From Chthonomonas sp. UBA2017 (GTDB lineage Bacteria > Armatimonadota > Fimbriimonadia > Fimbriimonadales > Fimbriimonadaceae), in contig DDCB01000008.1 of NCBI GenBank assembly GCA_002335425.1, positions 1 to 64,000 on the forward strand: DNA of 64,000 nt. Reading direction: 5' to 3'. Of this stretch, positions 9,426-18,169 are shown one piece after another. The position numbers and the translations under genes are program-made. Numbering within the stretch: the stretch's first letter is position 1; each line of letters begins with the position of its first letter. Below the pieces are notes generated by a model, which was not told where the DNA came from, ran no database searches, and saw nothing but the letters and a program-made list of their open reading frames with translations.

Positions 9426-10579
9426 CGTGATTCTCCTTGGTTCTTTTGTTTTGTTGAGGCCGCTTCTTGGGCGGCTTGGACAGCCGATTGGGCAAGGCCT
9501 TCGTCGGATATCCGCGAAATCGTGACCTGGTCAAAGGGCAACTCTTTTGATATGATCGGCGCCGCGATGGCAATTCCATCGACTATGAAGAGAAGTTGGA
9601 ATCCGGTTCGGGCGCGGCTGAACTTCCACAGTCGGAGTCGGCCTTCATTCGTCAGGTCGAGATGGACCGTGTAAGAGGGATCTTTGCCTTCGATTTCGAC
9701 CTTTTCGACCCGAGCCCCTTCGATGAAATCGTCGTTCAGAACGATCTCAGCCGAGCGAAGGACCCGCTCAGGGCTTTGGGCGAAGTTCTGAAGCCGGGCG
9801 GGATCGATCCGGTCGGAGAGCTCTTGGCGGAGCCGGTTTCCCCCTTCCGACTCGATCTTTCGGACAAGCCGAACGTACGACTCGGCCAAGACCGCCTTGG
9901 AGTACTCCTCGCCTTCGACGAAGCGATCTTTATCAAACTGCCTTTCGAGCTGGACCATGGCGTCGGTGCGAAACTCCTCTTGAATTCTTCCCGTGAGCTG
10001 GGTCGGCTTTCCGGCAACTTGCACTTGGATGGTCACGGGCAGGTCCAAAATGAGCCCTCCGAAGACCGCCGACTCCCGGATGAAGGACGGAAACGTCCCG
10101 TCCAGATTTGCGTTCACATCTCGCTGCAGCTTTTGTGCCAAAGCCACATCGCCGTCGAGAGCCTTTCGGATGCCTTCGGCTTTCCAGACAATTCCATCGG
10201 GGGGCAAATCTTCCCGAATCAGGTCGTTCATCGCCATGACCATCGGTCCGGCGGCCTCGGCTTTGCCCTGAAGGCACTGAAGGAGCTCACGGATGGGGAC
10301 CCGCTTGCGGTTGATGGTTTGAGATTCTTCCGGATCGAAATCCCGCGACCCGATCTGACGAGGGTCACTCAGCTCGCCGAGTTGTGCGATTCGGTTGGCG
10401 ACGATGATGCGGTACCCGGCTTCAGGTGAAACCGCGACGAGATTGACTCGGCCCGGGGCGATCGGGGCGAACTGAGCCCGATCCACCTGACTCGCGGCGA
10501 AAAACTGATACCCATAGTAGCCTGTCGCAGCCAAGGCGACGACTCCGACCGCGATCTTGGTGGATGCCCGAATTTTCAT
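9422..10579 (-). CDS. Single-span membrane protein with a SecD P1-head-like domain
   Basis: 385 aa. One N-terminal membrane anchor (KIAVGVVALAATGYYGYQFF), then a long extracytoplasmic domain. The C-terminal part reads as the SecD/SecDF P1 head: HLDLTNEGRLRLWKFSR, LLFIVDGIAIAAPIIS, FDQVTISRISDEGLAQSAVQ. These match the family order of an [F/D]-L-T-x-E-G segment, a [V/L]DG-x-x-x-[A/S]-A-P segment, then a beta-helix ending. The other transmembrane helices of SecD are absent, so it is not the translocase subunit itself. ATG 10579 is the only start giving a proper anchor. It is followed by the lipoprotein cluster with a TTGA overlap, so a role in handling those exported proteins is conceivable. 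Confidence 0.7.
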   Translation of the reverse strand: MKIRASTKIAVGVVALAATGYYGYQFFAASQVDRAQFAPIAPGRVNLVAVSPEAGYRIIVANRIAQLGELSDPRQIGSRDFDPEESQTINRKRVPIRELLQCLQGKAEAAGPMVMAMNDLIREDLPPDGIVWKAEGIRKALDGDVALAQKLQRDVNANLDGTFPSFIRESAVFGGLILDLPVTIQVQVAGKPTQLTGRIQEEFRTDAMVQLERQFDKDRFVEGEEYSKAVLAESYVRLVRKIESEGGNRLRQELSDRIDPARLQNFAQSPERVLRSAEIVLNDDFIEGARVEKVEIEGKDPSYTVHLDLTNEGRLRLWKFSRARTGFQLLFIVDGIAIAAPIISKELPFDQVTISRISDEGLAQSAVQAAQEAASTKQKNQGESR

Positions 10580-10713
10580 ACTACAAGGGGGACCGGCTTC
10601 TTTGGAGCGAGGAACGATCTCAAGTCGAATAACAGATTCTGGGCGGGCGAGATTCCCAAGCCCCGACGAATTGTACCGGAACCGACGCCACGACCCGGCA
10701 ACCTTACCGGGAG

Positions 10714-12051
10714 TTAGACGACTCGAAGCGGACTGAGTTCGCGAGGTGTCTTTTTCTGACTGGGATCGGGCTCTGTCCAGACGCCATCTTCCTTCAGGAG
10801 CTGGATGAGCGCTTCGACGCCTTGCTCTTGGGGAATCCCGTTCTTCACGACCTGCTTTTTGCGGTAGAGGGTGATCTTGCCGCCGGCGGCGCCGACATAG
10901 CCATAGTCGGCATCCGCCATTTCCCCTGGTCCGTTGACAATGCACCCCATCACGGCGATATCGAGGCCGACGAGGTGCTGAGTGGCATCTCGGACCTCGT
11001 TCAGGACTCGCGGCAGGTTGAACTTCGTGCGACCACAAGACGGGCACGCGATGTATTCCACCTTGGTCTTGCGGAGCCCCAGGCTCTGGAGAATGTCGTA
11101 GCAAACCGGAATCTCGCGAATCGGGTCTTCGGCCAAAGAGACGCGGATCGTGTCGCCGATGCCTTCGAGTAAGAGCGTCGCGATGCCGGCGGTCGATTTG
11201 ATGCGCGCATAATCGCCGTCCCCGGCCTCGGTTACGCCGAGGTGAATCGGATAATCCATCCCCGCTTCGTCCATCCGCTGGGCCAGAAGACGATTGGCGG
11301 CGACCATGATCTGGACCCGACTCGCTTTGACACTGATGTTGATCTCGCGGTAGTCGTGCTTCGCGGCGATTCGGCAATACTCCAGCGCACTCTCGACCAT
11401 CCCGGCGGGGGTGTCGCCATAGGTCACCAGCATTCGCTCCGACAGCGAGCCGTGATTTGTGCCCACGCGCATGGCCCGCCCGAATTTTTTGCAGGCCTCG
11501 ATGACCGGGACGAAGCTCTCTTCGACCGCCTCCAGCTCCTCTTGCCACTCCTCCGGGCGATAGGCGAGCTCGGCGCGCAACGTCTCGACGTCGGGATCTT
11601 CGGACCCCCGCAAATCGAAGTCGCCTCCGGTTTCGGCGGCCTCGCTCAGCCCGGCTTCTTGGGCGCGCGAGCCGTGGCGCTTGAAAACAAAAAGTCCAGG
11701 ATTGACGCGAATTTCTTCCACATATCGTGCTGCTTCGACGGCGATCGCGCTTCCTTGGTGATGCACGTCTGCGGTCAGCGGGACGTCTTGATATCGCTCG
11801 CGGACCTTGGCCTTGATCTCTTCCAGGCACGACGCTTCGGCGAGCGTGGGAGTAGTCACTCGGACCAGTTCGCATCCGGCCTGGTGGAGCTCAATGATCT
11901 GTTCGACGCAGTTCTCGACGTTCCGAGTCTCTTCGGTGATCATCGACTGGACCAAGATCGGGGACGAACCGCCCATCGTGAGGCGGCCGATGCGGATGGC
12001 GCGAGTTTTTCGACGAGGGTAGTGCATCTCCGGAGTCATGTGCATTTTCAC
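10714..12051 (-). CDS. ispG: 4-hydroxy-3-methylbut-2-en-1-yl diphosphate synthase (flavodoxin/ferredoxin), MEP pathway
   Basis: Iron-sulfur enzyme converting MEcPP to HMBPP in isoprenoid synthesis, 445 aa. The TIM barrel begins [22 protein letters not shown] and includes [11 protein letters not shown] and [13 protein letters not shown]. The [4Fe-4S] ligands are in [11 protein letters not shown] and [20 protein letters not shown]. It is about 70 residues longer than E. coli IspG. Part of this is an insertion after [10 protein letters not shown] ([19 protein letters not shown], then [14 protein letters not shown]), as known in some other lineages. Upstream of the SecD-like gene by 134 bp and downstream of pilB by 64 bp. 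Confidence 0.96.
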   Translation of the reverse strand: MKMHMTPEMHYPRRKTRAIRIGRLTMGGSSPILVQSMITEETRNVENCVEQIIELHQAGCELVRVTTPTLAEASCLEEIKAKVRERYQDVPLTADVHHQGSAIAVEAARYVEEIRVNPGLFVFKRHGSRAQEAGLSEAAETGGDFDLRGSEDPDVETLRAELAYRPEEWQEELEAVEESFVPVIEACKKFGRAMRVGTNHGSLSERMLVTYGDTPAGMVESALEYCRIAAKHDYREINISVKASRVQIMVAANRLLAQRMDEAGMDYPIHLGVTEAGDGDYARIKSTAGIATLLLEGIGDTIRVSLAEDPIREIPVCYDILQSLGLRKTKVEYIACPSCGRTKFNLPRVLNEVRDATQHLVGLDIAVMGCIVNGPGEMADADYGYVGAAGGKITLYRKKQVVKNGIPQEQGVEALIQLLKEDGVWTEPDPSQKKTPRELSPLRVV

Positions 12052-12084
12052 CAGGAACGATCCTTCCTACGCCGCGATGCAGCG

Positions 12085-12113
12085 CCGTAGCACGAGAATT
12101 CTTCGGGCTACGG
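12085..12113 (-). terminator. Inverted repeat between pilB and ispG, possible weak terminator
   Basis: CCGTAGC and GCTACGG (7 bp) flank a 15-nt loop that contains the palindrome AGAATTCT. It lies directly after the pilB stop and before ispG. There is no T-run, so it may be a processing or attenuation hairpin rather than a true Rho-independent terminator. Confidence 0.3.
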
Positions 12114-12115
12114 GC

Positions 12116-13888
12116 TTAGTAACCGGCGGTGAAGACGACCCGCATGACTTCCTGGGGATCGGTTTGACCTTCGAGAACCTTAATCAACCCGTCTTCGCGA
12201 AGCTCGTGCATTCCGTTCGCCTTGGCGGCTTCTTTGATGTCGTTCAGCGGCGCCCGCCGAACCACGAGCTCAGCGATTTCGGCGTTCATGACCATGAGCT
12301 CGTGAAAGCCGGTTCGGCCCCGATATCCCGTCATCCGGTTATCTTCGTGGGCAACGCCTCGATAGAGCGTGACTTCCTCTTCGGGGTCGGTGACTTTGAA
12401 GCCGAATCGCTTGAGGTCCATGGCGCGCACGGTGTACGGCTCGCGGTTATTCGGGTCGATTTTTCGGCCGAGACGCTGGGCGAGCACGCCCATGACGGTC
12501 GCGGCGATCAGGTACGGCTCGACGCCCATGTCGATCATCCGCAAAGTGGCGGAAGGAGCATCATTCGTGTGGAGCGTGGAAAGCACCAAGTGGCCCGTGA
12601 GCGACGATTCGATCGCGATCTCGGCGGTTTCCAAGTCGCGCATTTCGCCGACCATGATGATGTCGGGGTCTTGGCGAAGGAAGGCGCGCAACGCGGTTGC
12701 AAAGCTGAGACCGGCTTTCCGGTTCACTTGAACCTGAGCAATTCCGTTAAGCTGATACTCGACCGGATCTTCGACGGTCACGATATTGACCCCGACCGTG
12801 TTCAGCTTATTCAAGACCGAATACTGGGTGGTGGTTTTGCCCGAACCGGTCGGACCGGTACAGAGGAACATGCCGTTGGGCTGGCTGACCAACTCTTCGA
12901 TGCGGAGCTGATTTTCGTCGGTAAAGCCGAGTTTGTCCAGACCGATCATGACGCTCTGCTTATCAAGAATCCGCATAACGATCTTTTCGCCTTGCGGAGT
13001 CGGGATGGAGCTGACGCGAAGATCGTACTCCTTGCCGGCATTTCGAACCTCGATCCGGCCGTCTTGAGGCACCCGGCGCTCGGCGATGTTCATTTCCGCC
13101 ATGATTTTGAGGCGGCTGATGAGCGGGGCCTGAAGATTCTTGGGGACGGTCATCGCTTCCAGGAGCACGCCGTCAATTCGGTAGCGAACCCGCACGGCCC
13201 GCTGCTGGGGCTCGACGTGGATGTCGCTGGCTCGGTCTTGGATGGCTTGTTGGATGAGGGCGTTAGAGAGCTTGATGATCGGAGCTTGCTCCGCCATCTT
13301 TTCGGCATCGGCATCCCCGGCGTCGTCTTCGCTCGCGCCTCGACCGGCCGAGGCTTCGGCCATGAGCATCCGCATCGAAGCGTCCATGCCCGTGCCCCCC
13401 GGATTCGCGGCACCCCCTCCGGCGGGTTTGGCCGCCTCGGAGGAGGCTTGGCCTGAGCTGTAGTATTTCTTGATCGCGTCCTCGATGGCGCCGGGGACGG
13501 CTTGGACCGGCACGACTCGGAGCCCCGAAACCATCTGAGCGTCGTCGATGGCCTGGATGTTTTGTGGGTTCGCCATCGCGACATAAAGATTCATCCCGTC
13601 TTTCTTGATCGGGATGATCGAGTGGTTCTTCGCGACCCTTTCGGGCAAGACGTTGATCGCGCTACTGTCGATGGTGTATCGGTCGAGATCGGCAAAGGCA
13701 AGTCCGGCTTCTTGAGCTTTGCCTTGGAGCACCTCGCGCTCGCCGACCATATTCAACTGCACGAGGACTCGGGCGAGGTCGCGTTGGCCGGTCTGCTGCT
13801 GAACCTTCTGAGCTTCTTCGAGTTGTTCGGGCTTAAGATAGCCTTGCTGCAGCAGCCACTGCGCCATCGGAAGTCGGGGCAACGCCAT
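12116..13888 (-). CDS. pilB: PilB/GspE-type secretion or pilus assembly ATPase lacking the tetracysteine zinc motif
   Basis: Hexameric ATPase powering type IV pilus extension or type II secretion, 590 aa. The N-terminal MshEN-like domain spans about 1-145, then an Ala/Gly-rich linker (145-200). The ATPase domain has Walker A GPTGSGKTT (345-353), an Asp box around VEDPVEY, Walker B region DIIMVGEMRD (409-418), and the His box LSTLHTNDA. The usual CxxC pairs between the His box and GYRGRTGFHE are replaced (GRKIDPNNREPY at 474-485 and YRGVAHEDNRMTG at 509-521). The only cysteine is Cys343. The start ATG 13888 has AAGGAT upstream. No pilC, pilT or secretin is in the window. Confidence 0.93.
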   Translation of the reverse strand: MALPRLPMAQWLLQQGYLKPEQLEEAQKVQQQTGQRDLARVLVQLNMVGEREVLQGKAQEAGLAFADLDRYTIDSSAINVLPERVAKNHSIIPIKKDGMNLYVAMANPQNIQAIDDAQMVSGLRVVPVQAVPGAIEDAIKKYYSSGQASSEAAKPAGGGAANPGGTGMDASMRMLMAEASAGRGASEDDAGDADAEKMAEQAPIIKLSNALIQQAIQDRASDIHVEPQQRAVRVRYRIDGVLLEAMTVPKNLQAPLISRLKIMAEMNIAERRVPQDGRIEVRNAGKEYDLRVSSIPTPQGEKIVMRILDKQSVMIGLDKLGFTDENQLRIEELVSQPNGMFLCTGPTGSGKTTTQYSVLNKLNTVGVNIVTVEDPVEYQLNGIAQVQVNRKAGLSFATALRAFLRQDPDIIMVGEMRDLETAEIAIESSLTGHLVLSTLHTNDAPSATLRMIDMGVEPYLIAATVMGVLAQRLGRKIDPNNREPYTVRAMDLKRFGFKVTDPEEEVTLYRGVAHEDNRMTGYRGRTGFHELMVMNAEIAELVVRRAPLNDIKEAAKANGMHELREDGLIKVLEGQTDPQEVMRVVFTAGY

Positions 13889-14153
13889 ATTTTCTGATCC
13901 TTCTCAACAAAAAGCCTGCGGCCCGTCCAGGCCTCTCTTTTTCGGCTTAACGGGCTATTGTAGACCTTTTGGGGCCCAATTTCGCCACGCTTCTTTTTCG
14001 GGGCCGAAGAAGAACAATACGCCAGACGGAATAGCAGCCGCCAAACGTTCGCCGGGACTCCTCTCAAAAATACCAGGGTCTAGGCTCGCGAGAGTATGGA
14101 ATTCCCTCTCCAAAGCTCGCGATTCAGCGGGCGGTGGGATTGCGGGGGCCATC

Positions 14154-14768
14154 ATGCGGAGACTGTTTTTGGGACTATTTTTGGGGTGCTCGGTCGGAGC
14201 GGGAGCGACTCCGACGATGCTCCACACCATGCCGATTGCCGACATTTTGCGGCACCGCGAGGTCGTGCTGGGAACAACCCTCGCCGGGACCGAGCGGAAC
14301 ATCGATTCGAGAATTTACCACTCGAATAGTGGCACCGTCGGGCTGTGGGATCGACTCGAGATCGGCTGGGCCCATGATTACGAAAAGACGACGAGCTTTT
14401 CCGTCAAAGCTCTCCTCTTCGAGAATGAGCGTGGCGCGGTGAGTGCAGGCGTGATGTCCTGGCGAGGCGACGCCATCGACCCGTATGTCGCAGCCCGGCT
14501 GGATCGGGGCTGGTTTCGACTCCACCTCGGCTGGATTCGTCAAGAAGGCGTGAGCCGAGGGATGATCGGCTTCGATGCCGACTTGGGGAGCGGTTGGACC
14601 TTGATGGCAGACCATTTGTCCGGCCCGGGGAGCTTCACTTGGGTCGGCTTCGCGACCGAATTGCCGGGCTTGGCGGGCGGGTCGATCACGCTCGGGCTCG
14701 GAATTCCATCTCGGCGCCCCGACGGATTCCAGGGCTCGTTCAACGTCTCCTACGGGTTCCGGTTCTAG
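14154..14768 (+). CDS. Small exported beta-barrel-like protein
   Basis: Unknown function, 204 aa. A signal peptide (MRRLFLGLFLGCSVGAGA) precedes amphipathic alternating strands with many aromatic and Gly residues, and the last residue is Phe (NVSYGFRF), as in outer-membrane barrels inserted by BamA. The middle contains LWDRLEIGWAHDYEK and PYVAARLDRGWFRLHLGW. It stands alone between pilB (divergent, 265 bp apart) and scpA. The intergenic stretch 13889-14153 holds the pilB leader and presumably this promoter, but I see no clear -35/-10 pair. Confidence 0.7.
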   Translation: MRRLFLGLFLGCSVGAGATPTMLHTMPIADILRHREVVLGTTLAGTERNIDSRIYHSNSGTVGLWDRLEIGWAHDYEKTTSFSVKALLFENERGAVSAGVMSWRGDAIDPYVAARLDRGWFRLHLGWIRQEGVSRGMIGFDADLGSGWTLMADHLSGPGSFTWVGFATELPGLAGGSITLGLGIPSRRPDGFQGSFNVSYGFRF

Positions 14769-14858
14769 TCTTTGGGCCCGGTCTGACTTGGGCAAAACCT
14801 GGGGAAAACTTGTTTCGGCTCGGCGCGTCGTTGATCGGCGCGCCTTCGTCTTGGGTAC

Positions 14859-15611
14859 GTGTCGTCGCGCACCGATTTGATCCCCGCCGGAGAGATCAGC
14901 CCGCTCGGGCTCTTTGAGCCCCCGGAGCTGGTGGTCGAGTGCGAGGCCTACACGGGCACCCTGAGCACCCTTTTTCTGCTCGTCAAGCAGCACAAAGTCG
15001 ATCTTTTGGGAGTCCCTCTCGCTCCGATCTGCGAAGCCTACTTGTTGTATCTGATTCAGCGGGCCGGAGATGACCTCGAGGCCGCAGCGACGGCGCTCGC
15101 CGCGCTCGCGTATCTTCTGGAGCGCAAGAGCTTCTTGCTCTTGCCGGCGCCGGAGATCGACGATGAGCCCGAAGTCTGGGAAGATCCGCCCGAGCCTTAC
15201 GTACACGAGTTCGCCGAAGTGATTCATCAACTCTCGCGGCGCTGGGACGAGCGTGACGAGGTCTTTTTCCGGCCGCAGTCGGGGGCGGCCCAATACGAGT
15301 TGCCGTTCGAGATTCGCGAAGTTTCCAGCTCGCAATTAGCGTTTGTTTTGGAGCGATTGCTCAAGCGCGCCAAGCCCGATCTGATTCAGCCGCTGGGCCG
15401 ACCCCGACGCTCACTCAGCGAACAGATGGAGCTCGTCATGGACTCGATGACCGAGGATTGGCGGACGCTCGATCAGGTCGTGGTCGGCGAATTCACTCGA
15501 AGCGAGGCGGTCTGGTGGTTCCTCGCCTTGCTGGAGCTGATCCGCCTGAGCAAGGTCTGCGTGAAAATCGAAGAGGATGAGATCTTTTTTGCCGCTGGAG
15601 GCACGGTCTGA
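14859..15611 (+). CDS. scpA: Segregation and condensation protein A
   Basis: Kleisin-like subunit of the SMC-ScpAB condensin, 250 aa, normal length. N-terminal SMC-binding part: LVVECEAYTGTLSTLFLLVKQHKVDLLGVPL, written here in two pieces as LVVECEAYTGTLSTLF and LVKQHKVDLLGVPL. A middle linker follows, then a C-terminal winged helix ending FTRSEAVWWFLALLELIRL. The start GTG 14859 is the best fit, with only a weak Shine-Dalgarno. It is translationally coupled to scpB by a CTGA overlap. Confidence 0.92.
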   Translation: MSSRTDLIPAGEISPLGLFEPPELVVECEAYTGTLSTLFLLVKQHKVDLLGVPLAPICEAYLLYLIQRAGDDLEAAATALAALAYLLERKSFLLLPAPEIDDEPEVWEDPPEPYVHEFAEVIHQLSRRWDERDEVFFRPQSGAAQYELPFEIREVSSSQLAFVLERLLKRAKPDLIQPLGRPRRSLSEQMELVMDSMTEDWRTLDQVVVGEFTRSEAVWWFLALLELIRLSKVCVKIEEDEIFFAAGGTV

Positions 15612-16210
15612 GGCTCGTCGATCAAGTCGAAGCGCTCCTCTTTGTGGCGGATTCTCCGGTCACCTTGGACGATCTGACCGGCCTTCTGGAGCGGCCTGTG
15701 CGTGAAATCGAAGAGGCCCTGCATCAGTTGGGGAGCCGATACGACGCGAACGGCCCCATTCAAGTCGTGCGCTTAGCCGGAGGGTATCAACTTGCGACCA
15801 AGCCCGCCTACTCCCGCTTGGTGGCAAGCTTCTTAAAGCCGCAGAAGAAAAAGCTCAGCCAGAGCATGCTGGAGGTCTTGGCGATTGTCGCTTACCAGCA
15901 GCCGATCACGAGTGCGGAGATCGACGCCGTCCGCGGGGTGCAGAGCGATTACGGGCTCAGTAGCCTCATCGAACGACGCTTGGTGAAAGAGGTGGGACGA
16001 AAAGCCACTCCGGGAAGGCCGATTCTTTACGGCACGACTCAGCACTTCTTACACCAGTTTAACTTGAACAGCTTGGAAGAGCTTCCCGAGCTCCAGGTGG
16101 ACCAGCAGGCATTGCCGGGATTCGAGCTCGAAACGTTGGGCGAAACTCCTTCGGATCCCGAAGAAAAGACCGGCCCCCGGGCCGTGGTTGTTACCAGCGA
16201 ATCAAGTTAG
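15608..16210 (+). CDS. scpB: Segregation and condensation protein B, CTG start
   Basis: Winged-helix partner of ScpA in the SMC complex, 200 aa. The family N-terminus is VEALLFVADSPVTLDDL; the second winged helix includes LEVLAIVAYQQPITSAEID and GRPILYGTTQHFL, all diagnostic. To include VEALLFV the gene must start at CTG 15608-15610, which overlaps the scpA TGA as CTGA and follows GGAGG by 6 nt. No ATG/GTG/TTG lies between the upstream in-frame stop at 15578 and this codon. The first GTG (15644) would delete a conserved helix. The 3' end overlaps the convergent fabH by 20 bp. Confidence 0.93.
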   Translation: MRLVDQVEALLFVADSPVTLDDLTGLLERPVREIEEALHQLGSRYDANGPIQVVRLAGGYQLATKPAYSRLVASFLKPQKKKLSQSMLEVLAIVAYQQPITSAEIDAVRGVQSDYGLSSLIERRLVKEVGRKATPGRPILYGTTQHFLHQFNLNSLEELPELQVDQQALPGFELETLGETPSDPEEKTGPRAVVVTSESS

Positions 16211-17177
16211 CGCCCCAGACTAAGCCGGCACCAAAGCCGACGGTCATGACGAGATCGCCCTTTTTCAGCCGTCCTGCCGCCTGGGCTTCGCTCAGCCCGA
16301 TCGGGATGGACCCTCCGCTTGTGTTGCCCATCCGTTCGACGTTGATGAACACCTTTTCTGGGGGCAGCTTGAGCCTCTTGGCCGCGGATTCGATGATTCG
16401 AAGGTTGGCCTGGTGAGGAACAAAGAGGTCGATGTCGGTATCCGACAGACCGGCGAGCTCAAGAGCCCGGCAACAAGCGTCCCCCATTGCGGTCACCGCG
16501 AATCGGTACACCTCGCTCCCGGCCATATAGATGAACTTCGAGGTCTCATCCCACCGCGGCGAGCCGTAAGGGACCCGCGAACCGCCGCCAGCGATGTTGA
16601 TATGGCGGCCACCCGAGCCATCGCTGAGCAAGACGGTCTTGACCACGCCTCGGTCGGTGTCCTTTTCTCCTCGGAGCACGACCGCCCCCGCGCCATCCCC
16701 GAACAAGATGCAAGTCGCCCGGTCGTTCCAGTCGATGTATTTTGACAACGTGTCGGCCCCGATGACAAGCGCTGTTTGAGCGGCCCCGCTTTCGATCATC
16801 GCGGAGGCCGTGGCGAGCGAGTAGATGAACCCAGCACAGGCCGCGCCCAGGTCGTAGGCCCCGGCCCGGTGAGCGCCGATGGCGTCTTGGACCAGGCAAG
16901 CGGTGGCCGGAAACAGCATGTCGGGCGTCACAGTCCCGCAGACGACCAGGTCGAGTTCTTGAGCCTCGATCTGGGCGGACTCCAGGGCCCGCTGACTCGC
17001 TTGGAGTGCCCACGTGAACGTCGATTCGTCGGTCGTCGAGATTCGGCGCTCGCGAATCCCGGTCCGTTGGACGATCCACTCGTCGGTGGTATCGACCCGT
17101 GCTTCGAGGTCTCGATTGGTCAGAACGGTGCCGGGGACCGCGTGCCCGACGCCTTGGATGACGGCTCGCATACTCAT
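16191..17177 (-). CDS. fabH: 3-oxoacyl-ACP synthase III (beta-ketoacyl-ACP synthase III)
   Basis: Starts type II fatty-acid synthesis by condensing an acyl-CoA with malonyl-ACP; 328 aa. The catalytic triad is visible: Cys in LGAACAGFIYSLATA, His in VPHQANLRI, Asn in RMGNTSGGSIP. It also has GADTLSKYIDW and the C-terminal VGFGAGLVWGANLIRW. ATG 17177 overlaps the plsX stop (ATGA). It is the last gene of the yceD-plsX-fabH group, linking phospholipid precursor supply and chain initiation. Confidence 0.96.
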   Translation of the reverse strand: MSMRAVIQGVGHAVPGTVLTNRDLEARVDTTDEWIVQRTGIRERRISTTDESTFTWALQASQRALESAQIEAQELDLVVCGTVTPDMLFPATACLVQDAIGAHRAGAYDLGAACAGFIYSLATASAMIESGAAQTALVIGADTLSKYIDWNDRATCILFGDGAGAVVLRGEKDTDRGVVKTVLLSDGSGGRHINIAGGGSRVPYGSPRWDETSKFIYMAGSEVYRFAVTAMGDACCRALELAGLSDTDIDLFVPHQANLRIIESAAKRLKLPPEKVFINVERMGNTSGGSIPIGLSEAQAAGRLKKGDLVMTVGFGAGLVWGANLIRW

Positions 17178-18169
17178 GACGTTTGTATTAGGTTCGCATC
17201 GACGCTTTGGCGGATCGTGCTGACCAAGTTTCCTTCGATGGCCGCTTGGGCCAGCAGGATCGCGTTTTTAATCGCCTTGGCGTTACTCCGACCATGACAA
17301 ATGATACACAACCCGTTGACTCCGAGCAGCGGCGAGCCGCCGATTTCGGCATAGTCCATCTTTTTTCGAAGCGGCGCCATGAGGCTCTTCATCGGGAGAT
17401 AGGCGAGCCGGGCGAGCTGGTTGGTCGGGAGTCGATCCCGGATCGTGTTGATGATGAACTCAGCCACCCCCTCGCTGGTTTTGAGGACGATATTGCCTAC
17501 AAAGGCATCACAAACGACGACATCGGTGTCGGTGCGAAAGAGGTCTTTCCCCTCGATGTTGCCCGCGAACCAAGGATACTGGCTCAATAGCTTAAAGGTC
17601 TTTTTGGCAAAAGCGTTGCCTTTGGAGTCTTCTTCGCCGATGTTGAGAAGCTGGACTTTCGGCTCGCGGCGGCCCAACACTTGTTGGGCATAGGCCCGGC
17701 CCATGAACGCGAATTCGACCAAGTGCTCGGGATCGACATCAGGACTGGCCCCCGCATCGAGGAGCAGAAATCCGTCTTTTTTGTTCGGCATGAGGCTGGC
17801 GATGGCGGGGCGATGAATCCCAGGAATTTGTCGCCAGCCAAGAAGCGCGGCGGCGGTGCAGGCCCCGGTGTTTCCCGCCGACAAGAAGGCCTGGGCTCGC
17901 CCCTCCTTCACCAAATTGACGCTGACGACCAAGCTGGAGTCTTTTTTTGTCCGCAAGGCGTGAGTGGGCTTTTCGTCCATCTCGACGACCTCGCTGGCGG
18001 GATGGATGCTGATTCGGGTGGGGCACGGCCGCGGCAAATGTTCTTCGATTTGGGAGGGATCGCCCACTAAGATCAGGTCGTGCCTCAGGAGCGGAACCGC
18101 CTCCAACGCCCCCAGGACGACCTCTTTCGGTGCGTGGTCTCCCCCCATGGCGTCGATGGCGATGCTCAT
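17174..18169 (-). CDS. plsX: Phosphate acyltransferase PlsX
   Basis: Makes acyl-phosphate from acyl-ACP for phospholipid synthesis; 331 aa. The N-terminus MSIAIDAMGGDHAPKEVV is diagnostic. Also present are FLSAGNTGACTAAALLGW, LLDAGASPDVDPEHLVEFA, NIGEEDSKGN, VVCDAFVGNIVLKTSEG and GGSPLLGVNGLCIICHGRS. ATG 18169 overlaps the yceD stop (ATGA). In-frame sequence farther upstream is not family-like and is left out. Confidence 0.96.
   Translation of the reverse strand: MSIAIDAMGGDHAPKEVVLGALEAVPLLRHDLILVGDPSQIEEHLPRPCPTRISIHPASEVVEMDEKPTHALRTKKDSSLVVSVNLVKEGRAQAFLSAGNTGACTAAALLGWRQIPGIHRPAIASLMPNKKDGFLLLDAGASPDVDPEHLVEFAFMGRAYAQQVLGRREPKVQLLNIGEEDSKGNAFAKKTFKLLSQYPWFAGNIEGKDLFRTDTDVVVCDAFVGNIVLKTSEGVAEFIINTIRDRLPTNQLARLAYLPMKSLMAPLRKKMDYAEIGGSPLLGVNGLCIICHGRSNAKAIKNAILLAQAAIEGNLVSTIRQSVDANLIQTS

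Noticed and set aside
10580..11875. Open frame extending the SecD-like gene upstream across ispG
   Set aside because: It is an off-frame shadow of ispG; the membrane anchor begins cleanly at ATG 10579.
12038..13456. 472-codon plus-strand frame
   Set aside because: Antisense of pilB; no leader, no Shine-Dalgarno, no domain.
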